Below are positions 18,574 through 26,392 of a stretch of 64,000 nucleotides of DNA, piece after piece. The DNA comes from Emticicia sp965283955 (GTDB lineage Bacteria > Bacteroidota > Bacteroidia > Cytophagales > Spirosomataceae). The notes below the pieces were generated by a model, which saw only the letters and a program-made list of their open reading frames with translations, was not told the DNA's origin and ran no database searches. The stretch lies in the NCBI GenBank assembly GCA_965283955.1, contig CBDIQW010000001.1, positions 2,356,001 through 2,420,000 on the forward strand. Reading direction: 5' to 3'. The translations under genes were made by a program, and so were the position numbers. Numbering within the stretch: position 1 is the first letter of the stretch; every line of letters begins with the position of its first letter.

Positions 18574-18605
18574 CAAAGGTATAAGGAAAAATAATACAAT
18601 CCAAA
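18574..18605 (-). promoter_or_regulatory. Bacteroidota-type promoter (minus strand)
   Basis: Reading the minus strand: TTTG (18605-18602), 20 bases, TACCTTTG (18581-18574). It lies 34 bases before the ATG of the 18079-18540 gene. Confidence 0.7.
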
Positions 18606-18779
18606 TATTGTCTATGGTCAACAACCGAATAATGTTCTAAAAATATTTGGACTTTTCTAATATTACAGAAATTTTAAGTAAATTTTTAATACAAAAACAA
18701 AATATTATTCGTATTAAAAAAGTGCAACTTATGTTTTATTCTAAAAACAACAAATATGAAAATTCTTTAAAAAGTACAA

Positions 18780-19340
18780 TCATTCGTTGTAAAAATTCAT
18801 TGTTCTCTCTACACCAATTGTGCAAAAATTCAAAATTATTTCGCCAACACGGTCTAATCTATCGACAAGCTGAATCATTTCGTCGTCATTGAAGGCTTTT
18901 AGCACATAATCGACTTGTTTGCCTGCATGAAAATTATTCCCTATTCCAAACCTTAATCGGTTATAAGCATTTGTACCCAATTTCTCTTCGATATTTCGTA
19001 AACCGTTTTGTCCACCATGCGAACCTTTAGTTTTTAGGCGTAGCTTTCCGAAGGGCAAAGCAAGGTCATCGCAAATCACCAAAAGATTTTCGGTCGGAAT
19101 TTTCAGAGCCTGCAACCAATAGTTAATGGCATTGCCACTGAGGTTCATGTATGTAGTTGGCTTGATGCAGTAAATCTGTTTTCCTTTATACTTAAACTCA
19201 GCCGTGTAAGCAAGGCGTTCCATCTTAAAGGCAAAGCCCTGCTGAGCCGCCAGCCTATCAAGAGCCATAAAACCAACGTTGTGTCGGGTAAGTGCATATT
19301 CTGGACCGATATTGCCAAGCCCAGCTATTAAATATTTCAT
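18780..19340 (-). CDS. pth: Peptidyl-tRNA hydrolase
   Basis: Frees tRNA from peptidyl-tRNA drop-off products. 186 residues from MKYLIAGLGNIGPEYALTRH. The catalytic histidine lies in TRHNVGF (about 19-25); other landmarks are KPTTYMNLSGNA, CDDLALPFGKLRLK and GSHGGQNGLRNIE. The upstream ATG at 19376 would add 12 residues before the conserved N-terminus, so I prefer 19340. Confidence 0.95.
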   Translation of the reverse strand: MKYLIAGLGNIGPEYALTRHNVGFMALDRLAAQQGFAFKMERLAYTAEFKYKGKQIYCIKPTTYMNLSGNAINYWLQALKIPTENLLVICDDLALPFGKLRLKTKGSHGGQNGLRNIEEKLGTNAYNRLRFGIGNNFHAGKQVDYVLKAFNDDEMIQLVDRLDRVGEIILNFCTIGVERTMNFYNE

Positions 19341-19660
19341 GTATTTTTGAGGATTTAGGCAGTAGGATTTAAGCAACGTTGTTATTTTTAATTATTGATA
19401 CATCATTAAAAATACAATAATGTAGTGCCTAAAAACATATTGCCAGACAATTATTGAATAAAAATTTTCTACAAAGTTCTTACTTTTTTATGCAATTAGC
19501 ATATCAAATGCTTAGTTTTACAATTTAAAATATTTACCAAAGTGGTGAGTGTAGTTGAACGTAAATTATTTCACACGCTATCAAGCATTGCAACATCGCT
19601 ACGGCGACCGTCGCTACGGCGAACCGTTCACCATTCACCATTTATCATTTATCATTACAA
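19341..19660. other. 320-base spacer between pth and pyrR
   Basis: AT-rich, with no gene. Its right end holds a short direct repeat, CGCTACGGCGA, at about 19598 and again at about 19612, then a G-poor word repeat (ACCATTCACCATTTATC, then ATTTATCATT) running up to the pyrR start. Divergent promoters must lie here, but I find no good match to the promoter consensus. Confidence 0.6.
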
Positions 19661-20194
19661 ATGAACCGACTCATTCTTAGTAATCCTTTACTCGATATTA
19701 CACTCAATCGTTTGTGCCAACAATTGATTGAAAACCACGGAGATTTCTCAAATTCAGTAATCCTGGGGCTACAACCACGAGGCATTTATTTGGCCGAACG
19801 CATCACCAAAAAATTAAGAGAAGAAACCAACATTAATATAAAATTGGGGTATTTGGATGCTACTTTCTTTCGTGATGATTTCAGAAGAAGAGATAGCCCA
19901 CTCAAACCCAACGAAACCAAAGTACCTTTTGTGATTGAAAACAAAAAGGTGATTTTGATTGATGATGTTTTGGCAACGGGTCGGATGGTTCGAGCTGCAA
20001 TTGATGCCATGCAAGCGTTTGGTCGCCCCGAAAAAGTAGAACTTTTGTGCCTCATTAATCGCCGCTATGAAAGAGATTTGCCGATTCAGCCCGATTATAC
20101 GGGTATGCGTGTAAATACGCTCGATACACAGCGTGTATTGGTAGAATGGAAAGAACAAGGCAACGAAGAAGATAAGATTTGGTTGATTGGATAA
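19661..20194 (+). CDS. pyrR: PyrR-type uracil phosphoribosyltransferase/pyrimidine regulator
   Basis: 177 residues. The PRPP-binding loop is VILIDDVLATGRMVRAA (near residues 97-113); the PyrR-specific features are LGLQPRGIYLAERI and FFRDDFRRRDSPL. In other phyla PyrR binds pyr mRNA leaders and also makes UMP from uracil. No pyr operon or attenuator is visible here, so only the enzyme role is supported. The ATG at 19661 directly follows a repetitive leader. Confidence 0.9.
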   Translation: MNRLILSNPLLDITLNRLCQQLIENHGDFSNSVILGLQPRGIYLAERITKKLREETNINIKLGYLDATFFRDDFRRRDSPLKPNETKVPFVIENKKVILIDDVLATGRMVRAAIDAMQAFGRPEKVELLCLINRRYERDLPIQPDYTGMRVNTLDTQRVLVEWKEQGNEEDKIWLIG

Positions 20195-20242
20195 TTTTTT
20201 GGAATAAGATTTGTGTAGCTACAAACAAAAAATGCAAGAATA

Positions 20243-22120
20243 ATGTCGAAACAACAAAAATCAGCTAAAAATATCTCTCAAAAGCCTAACACTAAACCGC
20301 AGAATGTTGTTGCGACTCAACCAAAAGATATTCGTCCAATTGTGTGGGTAGTGATTTTGGTTATAGCTACATTCGTGGCTTATGTTGGAGCTTTCAAGAA
20401 TGGTTTTGTAGAATGGGACGACCAACATTATGTGACAAACAATGATTTAGTGCTAAATCCAACAGGAGCAAACATTAAAACTTTGATGGGGCGAATTGTG
20501 GCTCTCAACTACCACCCCATTACGATGCTTTCTTTGGCATTGAATGTGATTTTGTTTGGCAAAGGAGCAACTTCTTTCATCGTAACGAATGTCGTTATTC
20601 ATACCATCAATACGGTTTTAGTTTTTAAATTTATTCAGAAACTCACCGAAGGTAAAAATATTGTAGCTTTTCTGACGGCGTTGGTTTTCGGGCTTCACCC
20701 GATGCACGTAGAGTCGGTGGCTTGGATTGCCGAACGTAAAGATGTTTTATATGTTTTCTTCTTTTTGCTTTCGTGTTTATCATATCTCAGATTTCGTAAA
20801 GAAAATAACAATAAATGGTTAGTTATTAGCCTTTTGCTATTCGTTTGCTCGGCTTTATCGAAGGCAATGGCTGTGCCTTTACCCATAGTTTTATTATTGA
20901 TTGATTATTGGCAAGGCCGAGAATGGCTTTCGGTTAAAAACTTGGTTGAGAAAAGTGCCTTTTTTATGGTTGCTCTTTTCTTTGGTTTGATGTCAGTCAA
21001 TGTGCAAGCGGGCGGAGATTTCTATGGTTTACTCACGATAACAGACAACCATAAAGCACTTTCCAGTCCGCCATTTTCGGGTTTGGAACGCATCGCCTAC
21101 CCAATGTTTGGTTATTTGAAATATCACTTGATGGCTATTTTGCCATTTGGTCTTTCTAATTTACATCCTTATCCAGTTTCGGGTAGTGCCACAAGTCCTA
21201 AATATTTTCTGGCGATTGCATTCTTCATTGCATCAATCGGTATCATGGTTTGGTCGTATAGCCGCAAGAAGTATATTTTCTTTGGTTGGGGATTTTTCTT
21301 GATTACAATCTTCTTAGTATTACAATTTTTATCGGTTGGTAAGGCATTTATGGCCGAACGATATTCGTATTTGCCTTACGTAGGCTTATTTTTTATGATT
21401 TTCTACGGAATTGATGACTATCTCAAAAATAACAATGTATTATTAGTGATTGGAAGCATTTTTGGCTTTGTTTGCTTAGTTATGACTATGCAGCAGGTGA
21501 AAGTCTGGAAAGACAATTTTAGTTTATGGAGCAATGCTTACGAGCAGTATCCAAACGATAATAGTATTTTGGAATCAATGGCCGATGAATATGGCCGACA
21601 AAGCCAGTTTGATAAAGTACAGGAGTTTATAGAAAGAGCTTTGGCGATAAATACGAATAGTTATCATACTTATGAGATTTTGGCCAATGTTTATGCTTTG
21701 AAAAAAGATATTACAAAGTCATTACAAATGTACGACAAGGCCATTGCCCTTGACTCAACCGTAGGAAATGTGTATTTCAATCGAGGAATAACACTCGTGG
21801 AGACCAATCCAGCGAAGGCGATTGAAGACTATAATAAATCAATGAGTTTGCCATCACACGATAAACTTTTTAAGATTAGAGGAGCAAGAGCGTATGCATA
21901 TCTGAAACTCAATAAGTTTAAAGAAGCCATCGAAGATTATACGTATGTGATTGAAAATATTGATACAAACCCTTCGACGTATTACACCGATAGGTCGATT
22001 GCAAAGTATAATCTAAATGATAAAGCTGGAGCAATCGCTGATTTAAAACAAGCGATTTCGCTCGACCCATCTAACCAAATTGCACAAGAAAATTTGAAAT
22101 TGATTTCTTCACAAAAATAA
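20243..22120 (+). CDS. TMTC-like membrane glycosyltransferase with TPR repeats
   Basis: 625 residues. A cytosolic Lys/Gln-rich tail (1-32), then about nine membrane helices (33-420) and a C-terminal TPR domain (about 440-620; units such as KSLQMYDKAIALDSTVGNVY and AIADLKQAISLDPSNQIAQE). The first loop contains GFVEWDDQHYVTNN, an acidic motif typical of GT-C enzymes, and HPMHVESVAWIAERKDVLY is the signature of TMTC-type proteins (O-mannosyltransferases in animals, GT105). The bacterial acceptor is unknown. It lies 48 bases after pyrR. Confidence 0.8.
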   Translation: MSKQQKSAKNISQKPNTKPQNVVATQPKDIRPIVWVVILVIATFVAYVGAFKNGFVEWDDQHYVTNNDLVLNPTGANIKTLMGRIVALNYHPITMLSLALNVILFGKGATSFIVTNVVIHTINTVLVFKFIQKLTEGKNIVAFLTALVFGLHPMHVESVAWIAERKDVLYVFFFLLSCLSYLRFRKENNNKWLVISLLLFVCSALSKAMAVPLPIVLLLIDYWQGREWLSVKNLVEKSAFFMVALFFGLMSVNVQAGGDFYGLLTITDNHKALSSPPFSGLERIAYPMFGYLKYHLMAILPFGLSNLHPYPVSGSATSPKYFLAIAFFIASIGIMVWSYSRKKYIFFGWGFFLITIFLVLQFLSVGKAFMAERYSYLPYVGLFFMIFYGIDDYLKNNNVLLVIGSIFGFVCLVMTMQQVKVWKDNFSLWSNAYEQYPNDNSILESMADEYGRQSQFDKVQEFIERALAINTNSYHTYEILANVYALKKDITKSLQMYDKAIALDSTVGNVYFNRGITLVETNPAKAIEDYNKSMSLPSHDKLFKIRGARAYAYLKLNKFKEAIEDYTYVIENIDTNPSTYYTDRSIAKYNLNDKAGAIADLKQAISLDPSNQIAQENLKLISSQK

Positions 22121-22121
22121 A

Positions 22122-22150
22122 AATGAGTATCGCCAAGGGTGACACTCATT
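22122..22150. terminator. Likely terminator hairpin
   Basis: AATGAGTATCGCC pairs with GGTGACACTCATT (one mismatch, one G-T), loop AAG, followed by CTGTTTT. The T tract is weak. Confidence 0.55.
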
Positions 22151-22484
22151 CTGTTTTCAACCGTTAAACCCTACCACTCAAATTAGGCAGTAGAATGTCT
22201 TTCGTAATCTACAATTCGTAAAAAAGGCACACTCGTCTCAGTTATCAATCTGATAATTAAGCTTTTACGATGGGTTACGTTTTCTTATATCCATGAATTA
22301 TTAAATATTTTGAATGTTTTTTTCCTGACAAATATTTTTTCAAGCAATGTTTTATTTTGATATACGCCTGTTTGAGAATTTTGGATTTATGAAATGTGAA
22401 AATATGTATTCTTAACGTTGTCTCTGGGGCATCGTTGTGGCATGGTTGTTGAGAAAGTGTTTTCATCATGCTTTCCGTACTTCT
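22151..22484. other. AT-rich gap without a recognisable gene
   Basis: About 330 bases after the TMTC-like gene. A minus-strand frame (22275-22511) exists, but its composition is Lys/His-rich and it has no recognisable features. No tRNA, promoter of the TAnnTTTG type, or strong hairpin is seen. Confidence 0.5.
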
Positions 22485-23384
22485 ATGAAAAAAAATATTC
22501 AAATCCTTCATTGTCTGGTTTTTTTCTTATTTCCTTTTATCTCGGTTGGACAAGTACCGACTGAGAATGCCTTACTGTGGGAAGTTTCGGGAAATGGGCT
22601 GCAAAAATCATCTTTTCTGTACGGAACAATTCATGTAGTTTGCCCCAATGATTTAAGTTTTTCGGAAGAAGCAAAAAAGGCTTTTAATACTGCTGAACAA
22701 CTTTACCTCGAACTCGATTTAGATGACCCAGAATTGGCCATAAAAATGCAACGCTCGATGGCAAGCCAAACACATCTGAGAAATCTACTGAAAGCTAATG
22801 AGTATGAACAATTAGAAAGTTTTTTTAGAGAACGAACTGGCTATTCGATTGAAAGCTTGGGCATGATTAAGCCTTTTTATTTGCTTTCATATACGTATTC
22901 GCCAATGATTGGCTGTAATCAACCTATTTCGGTTGAAAAGGGACTGGCAGAAATGGCTTATATTCAAAATAAAAACATTTTTGGACTTGAAACCTTAGAA
23001 GACCAACTTTCGGTTTTTGAGAAGATTTCGCAACAGAAACAGGCAAATATGCTTTTAGGATGTATAAAAGACTTTAGTAAGATGCAAGAATCGTTTCAAG
23101 TACTGTTGAAAGATTACAAAGAAGAAAACCTCAACGCTTTAGTAAAAACCTCGCTTGATTCTTACTCGGCACGCTACGAACATTTACTTCTGGACAGAAG
23201 AAATAAGCGTTGGTTGAAAAAAATAGCCAAAATTAGTGCAAAAAAATCTACATTTTTCGCTTTTGGTGCAGCTCATTTGGCTGGCGAAAAAGGTGTAATT
23301 AATTTACTACGCAAAAAGGGTTATACCGTTACTGCCGTAATGAGTCAGACTCCTGCAAATTCTTTGATTGTATCAGCCAAATAA
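22485..23384 (+). CDS. TraB/GumN family protein
   Basis: 299 residues: signal peptide (MKKNIQILHCLVFFLFPFISVGQ), then the TraB/GumN (TIKI-like) fold. The first GxxH motif is in YGTIHVVCPND (about residues 46-56). The second is FGAAHLAGEKGVINLL near the C-terminus. Family members are metal-dependent peptidase-like proteins of uncertain role, here periplasmic. I use ATG 22485; the upstream frame start (22437) precedes the signal peptide. The 3' end overlaps the converging gene by 40 bases. Confidence 0.85.
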   Translation: MKKNIQILHCLVFFLFPFISVGQVPTENALLWEVSGNGLQKSSFLYGTIHVVCPNDLSFSEEAKKAFNTAEQLYLELDLDDPELAIKMQRSMASQTHLRNLLKANEYEQLESFFRERTGYSIESLGMIKPFYLLSYTYSPMIGCNQPISVEKGLAEMAYIQNKNIFGLETLEDQLSVFEKISQQKQANMLLGCIKDFSKMQESFQVLLKDYKEENLNALVKTSLDSYSARYEHLLLDRRNKRWLKKIAKISAKKSTFFAFGAAHLAGEKGVINLLRKKGYTVTAVMSQTPANSLIVSAK

Positions 23385-24415
23385 TCAATTTGAGAGTCAG
23401 TATGCCACGAACTCAACACAATGCGTGTGTTGGGCTTACCCGTTTTGATTGGATACGCAAAACTGTAAATGAGTATGTTTTTCTGAAACAAAAAATCGTA
23501 GAGGTCGTCTCGTAAAGAATAATAAACGGGGTAGTTTTCGATAGCATTAAATAATAATTGACTATCAGATAGTTGCGAAGAAAAACGCTGAATATTGGCC
23601 TTTAATTTTTGCTGGTTTTTCGCATAAATTTCATCAGCGTGCATGTAGGCGTATAGATATGCAGGTGCAATCGGTGAGCAGGAAGCAAAAAATGCAGTGT
23701 ATCGGAGCGTATGAATAAAATCTTTGTCGGCAAAAACTACGCCGCCCGCAATTCCCATGGCTTTGTGTAGTGAGCTAACTACTACGAGTCTTATAGTTGA
23801 GTTGACATTTATCTGCTTAAAAATTCCCGAACCATTTTCTCCTGTAATTCCCAAGCCGTGCGAGTCATCAATAATGAGTGTGATTTTCTGATTTTGCGGC
23901 AGTTTGCTCGTCCAATCGAAGTGATAAGGACTTAATTTGATTGCATCGCAAGAATTACAAACGATGACCGAGTGAGGGGCATTTTTCTCCGAAATCTCTT
24001 CACAAATATTGCTTGCCCAAGTCTCAAAACTAACATTGGGTAAACCTACATTTGGCTCATGAAAATTGGCAGAATGACTACTTGGTGCATAGAAAAACGT
24101 TGAATTTTGCGTTTTAAGATATTGTGCCACAACTTGCCCAGCCAGCATTCCCGACGAAACCGTTAGTGCTTTTTCTGCCCCAACCCAATGAGCCATTTTT
24201 TCTTCGGCTTGGTCGTAAATGTCGAGTTGTAGATTTCCATTGCGAGAACTTCCAAACGACATCCCATAGCGGTTCATGCCTTCAATCAATAATCTTTTAA
24301 AGTCGGCATCTTGGTTCATGCCCAAGTAAGACGTTCCGCTATAAAAATCGTATTCCTTTCCTTCAAGTAAGATTTTGTTGGATGGTAATTGACTGATGAT
24401 GAAATCGTTTGGCAT
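23345..24415 (-). CDS. PLP-dependent alpha-oxoamine synthase-like protein (BioF/AONS-like)
   Basis: Fold-type I aminotransferase class II of the 8-amino-7-oxononanoate synthase group. DDSHGLGITGENGSG is the PLP-binding Asp region; SSLHKAMGIAGGVVFA carries the Schiff-base lysine. The 356 residues are slightly short. No biotin genes adjoin, and the catalytic surroundings (SHSANFHEPN) differ from standard BioF, so the acyl-CoA and amino acid used are uncertain. ATG 24415 is preferred over 24448, which adds an unstructured lead. Confidence 0.8.
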   Translation of the reverse strand: MPNDFIISQLPSNKILLEGKEYDFYSGTSYLGMNQDADFKRLLIEGMNRYGMSFGSSRNGNLQLDIYDQAEEKMAHWVGAEKALTVSSGMLAGQVVAQYLKTQNSTFFYAPSSHSANFHEPNVGLPNVSFETWASNICEEISEKNAPHSVIVCNSCDAIKLSPYHFDWTSKLPQNQKITLIIDDSHGLGITGENGSGIFKQINVNSTIRLVVVSSLHKAMGIAGGVVFADKDFIHTLRYTAFFASCSPIAPAYLYAYMHADEIYAKNQQKLKANIQRFSSQLSDSQLLFNAIENYPVYYSLRDDLYDFLFQKNILIYSFAYPIKTGKPNTRIVLSSWHTDSQIDYLADTIKEFAGV

Positions 24416-24441
24416 TTTGGTTGTTATAATTTTTATATTCT

Positions 24442-24496
24442 GGTACAATTCTCAGACTTGTACCCACCAATCGCAAGCAGTCTTCGACTGGGTTGC
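24442..24496. repeat. REP-like composite palindrome, left of the RAYT gene
   Basis: Unit A (24442-24464) is a 23-base palindrome with arms GGTACAATTCT / AGACTTGTACC (one mismatch). Unit B follows at 24478-24490, CAGTC, loop TTC, GACTG, with an outer GCAA/TTGC pair. Confidence 0.8.
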
Positions 24497-24530
24497 AAAG
24501 ACTGCAATAAATGAGATAAAAGAAAGAATA

Positions 24531-25079
24531 TCAGTACAAAAATTCAATATCAAGTAATCCTTTTCTACCTGAGTAATCCCCTGCACTGCTGTATAAATAT
24601 GCTTCTGGTTCACTAACAAAACCTGCTTTTATAGGATTTTCGTGAATATATTGCAGTTTTTGCATGGCTACTTCAATTGTCTGAATCTCAATTGGATGAT
24701 TATGTTGCAACCAAAATTGATACTTCTCGTTGTTTGGGTTTTGTTCGCCTGACCTTCTGAAAATCCACAACATCCAATTTTTGCGACTTTCAAGTTGATT
24801 ATCTTCGATGGCTTTTATGATTTTTACGGATGTAAACTTTTTCAAATCTCGTAAAATTGCCTGAATATCTTCGCCATGTGTACCGATGATTAGGTGAACA
24901 TGGTTTGTCATCATGCAATAGGCATAAACTTCTAATCCTTTATTGGCTATGCAATATCGCAAGCTATCAAAAAATATATTTCTATATTCATTACGAGTGA
25001 AAACATCAACCCATTGGACTATGGTCAATGTTACAAAATAAGGCTTTGTTTGGTCTCGTATTTTATATTTTCTACTCAT
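24531..25079 (-). CDS. REP-associated tyrosine transposase (RAYT, Y1 HUH family)
   Basis: 182 residues of the IS200/IS605-related TnpA-REP group. The HUH motif is MTNHVHLII (H60, H62) and the catalytic tyrosine is Y144 in LQYIHENPIKAG. These single-strand nucleases act on REP hairpins and are domesticated rather than self-mobile. REP-like palindromes flank it on both sides (24442-24496, 25084-25171, 25214-25263), which supports the assignment. No second IS605 gene (TnpB) is present. The frame is intact. Confidence 0.92.
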   Translation of the reverse strand: MSRKYKIRDQTKPYFVTLTIVQWVDVFTRNEYRNIFFDSLRYCIANKGLEVYAYCMMTNHVHLIIGTHGEDIQAILRDLKKFTSVKIIKAIEDNQLESRKNWMLWIFRRSGEQNPNNEKYQFWLQHNHPIEIQTIEVAMQKLQYIHENPIKAGFVSEPEAYLYSSAGDYSGRKGLLDIEFLY

Positions 25080-25083
25080 TTTT

Positions 25084-25171
25084 GTGTGACCCCAGTCTGT
25101 GCGACCCAGTCAGTGTGACCCAGTCAGAGACTGGTTGCGATTGGTTGGTGCAAGTCTGAGACTTGCACCAA
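25084..25171. repeat. REP-like tandem and palindromes directly upstream of RAYT
   Basis: Three tandem copies of a 14-15 base unit, GTGYGACCCAGTCA (25084, 25099, 25113). The last runs into unit B (CCAGTC, AGA, GACTGG at 25120-25134). Unit A follows at 25145-25171: perfect 13-bp arms TTGGTGCAAGTCT around a single G. Confidence 0.85.
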
Positions 25172-25213
25172 CGGTTTTCAGCAATTTCTATATTTTACAG
25201 ATTGGCGTTTGTT

Positions 25214-25263
25214 GGTACAAGTCTGAGACTTGTACCTATCCATCGTTAGCAGTCTCTGACTGC
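25214..25263. repeat. REP-like composite palindrome, A then B
   Basis: Unit A at 25214-25236 with perfect arms GGTACAAGTCT around G. Unit B at 25249-25263 with GCAGTC, TCT, GACTGC. It ends nine bases before the stop codon of the next minus-strand gene. Confidence 0.85.
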
Positions 25264-25272
25264 AAAAATACA

Positions 25273-26310
25273 TCACTTATACTTCGGCACATGATTATCG
25301 AGGAAGCGAGAAACGGCGTCGTTCCAACCATTGATATATTTTGCTCGTTTATTGTTTAGCTCTTGATTTGTTTTATTGTACGTGTTAGTCAAGGCATTTA
25401 TTTCGTTGACTTCTTTATTGTAGGTATCTACATCAGCTTGTGTACGTTGTCTGTCTGACTTTGAGTTGAAGGCTTTGCTCATTTTTGCAAAATTTTCATT
25501 TTTCAATAAAAATTCTGTATAAATCTGCATTTTTGAGCCTTCTTCTACATAAAACTGCATTAAATCTCGGCAAGCTATTATCAATGTACGGTCGTCTTCA
25601 AATGCTCTCATGGTATCCAATTTGGTGCTGGTTTCATTGGCATATTTCACCAAGGTATTTTTGTTTTGTTCAATTCCACTTACGTTGTTTTTATTGATGG
25701 CATCGCTCAGATAATAATCTTGTTTGTATGATTTGAAAAACATGAGATAAAGTGCATGGTAATAGCTATTTACCGCATTGGCCTGCTTTAATTTCATCGA
25801 TAGTTCACTTTCTTTGCTAATCAAAGTTATGTTGTTTTTCTTGGCAAAGTCTTCGTAGATTGATTCGTATTTTTTGTAGGCAATATCTTGTTTTTTATTG
25901 GCCATATCTTGAGCCATAAAATACGCTTCCATGTTATCGTATGATTGCTCAGCTATGTCTTCAAGGTTGACGATTTTGCCGTAATCTTCATTCAAAATAT
26001 TAAACATAATACCCAAATAATTCACTAAAGCATCTTTTAATGCTCTATCGCCCTTAAATGGTGGTAGAATCTCGGCCTGATTACGTGCTTGTTGAACAGT
26101 TTCGAGCAAACTGATGCGTCGTTTTTCGACTTTTCTGGCACTTTTTCCGTGCGAAACTGCACTAACATAACTCATGTATCGTTGCGAAATGTCTTTTTGA
26201 GAGAGTGAGGCACTTTCTAAATAACTGAGGGCTTCTTGTGCAGATACAGTAATAAAACTTGAAAATAAGAGCATAGCTATGCCCAAAACTCGTTGTAATT
26301 GTTGCTTCAT
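25273..26310 (-). CDS. Exported helical protein, unknown function (possibly LIC11966 family)
   Basis: 345 residues: signal peptide ending near TVSAQ (about 25), then an almost wholly helical protein with many Lys, Asn and Tyr and a repeated NYLGIMF / AYFMAQDMANKKQDIAYKKYE style. I weakly recall such proteins filed as LIC11966 family surface proteins; I cannot confirm it. It lies upstream of the REP cluster and 82 bases from the protease gene on the same strand. Confidence 0.65.
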   Translation of the reverse strand: MKQQLQRVLGIAMLLFSSFITVSAQEALSYLESASLSQKDISQRYMSYVSAVSHGKSARKVEKRRISLLETVQQARNQAEILPPFKGDRALKDALVNYLGIMFNILNEDYGKIVNLEDIAEQSYDNMEAYFMAQDMANKKQDIAYKKYESIYEDFAKKNNITLISKESELSMKLKQANAVNSYYHALYLMFFKSYKQDYYLSDAINKNNVSGIEQNKNTLVKYANETSTKLDTMRAFEDDRTLIIACRDLMQFYVEEGSKMQIYTEFLLKNENFAKMSKAFNSKSDRQRTQADVDTYNKEVNEINALTNTYNKTNQELNNKRAKYINGWNDAVSRFLDNHVPKYK

Positions 26311-26392
26311 TGGGAATTTTGTTTGAAAGTTGATTGGTTTATTAAATTTCAGCAGTTTTCGGTCTGTATATTAGCGAAAATTTGAAACTAAA

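Noticed and set aside
22275..22511. 78-residue minus-strand gene in the gap before the TraB gene
   Set aside because: It overlaps the signal peptide region of the TraB gene, has biased composition and no start context.
25084..25126. Short CRISPR-like array
   Set aside because: The 14-base units abut without spacers, and no cas gene is present; they belong to the REP cluster.
24442..25263. Complete IS200/IS605 element
   Set aside because: No TnpB, and the palindromes are spread REP units rather than element ends.
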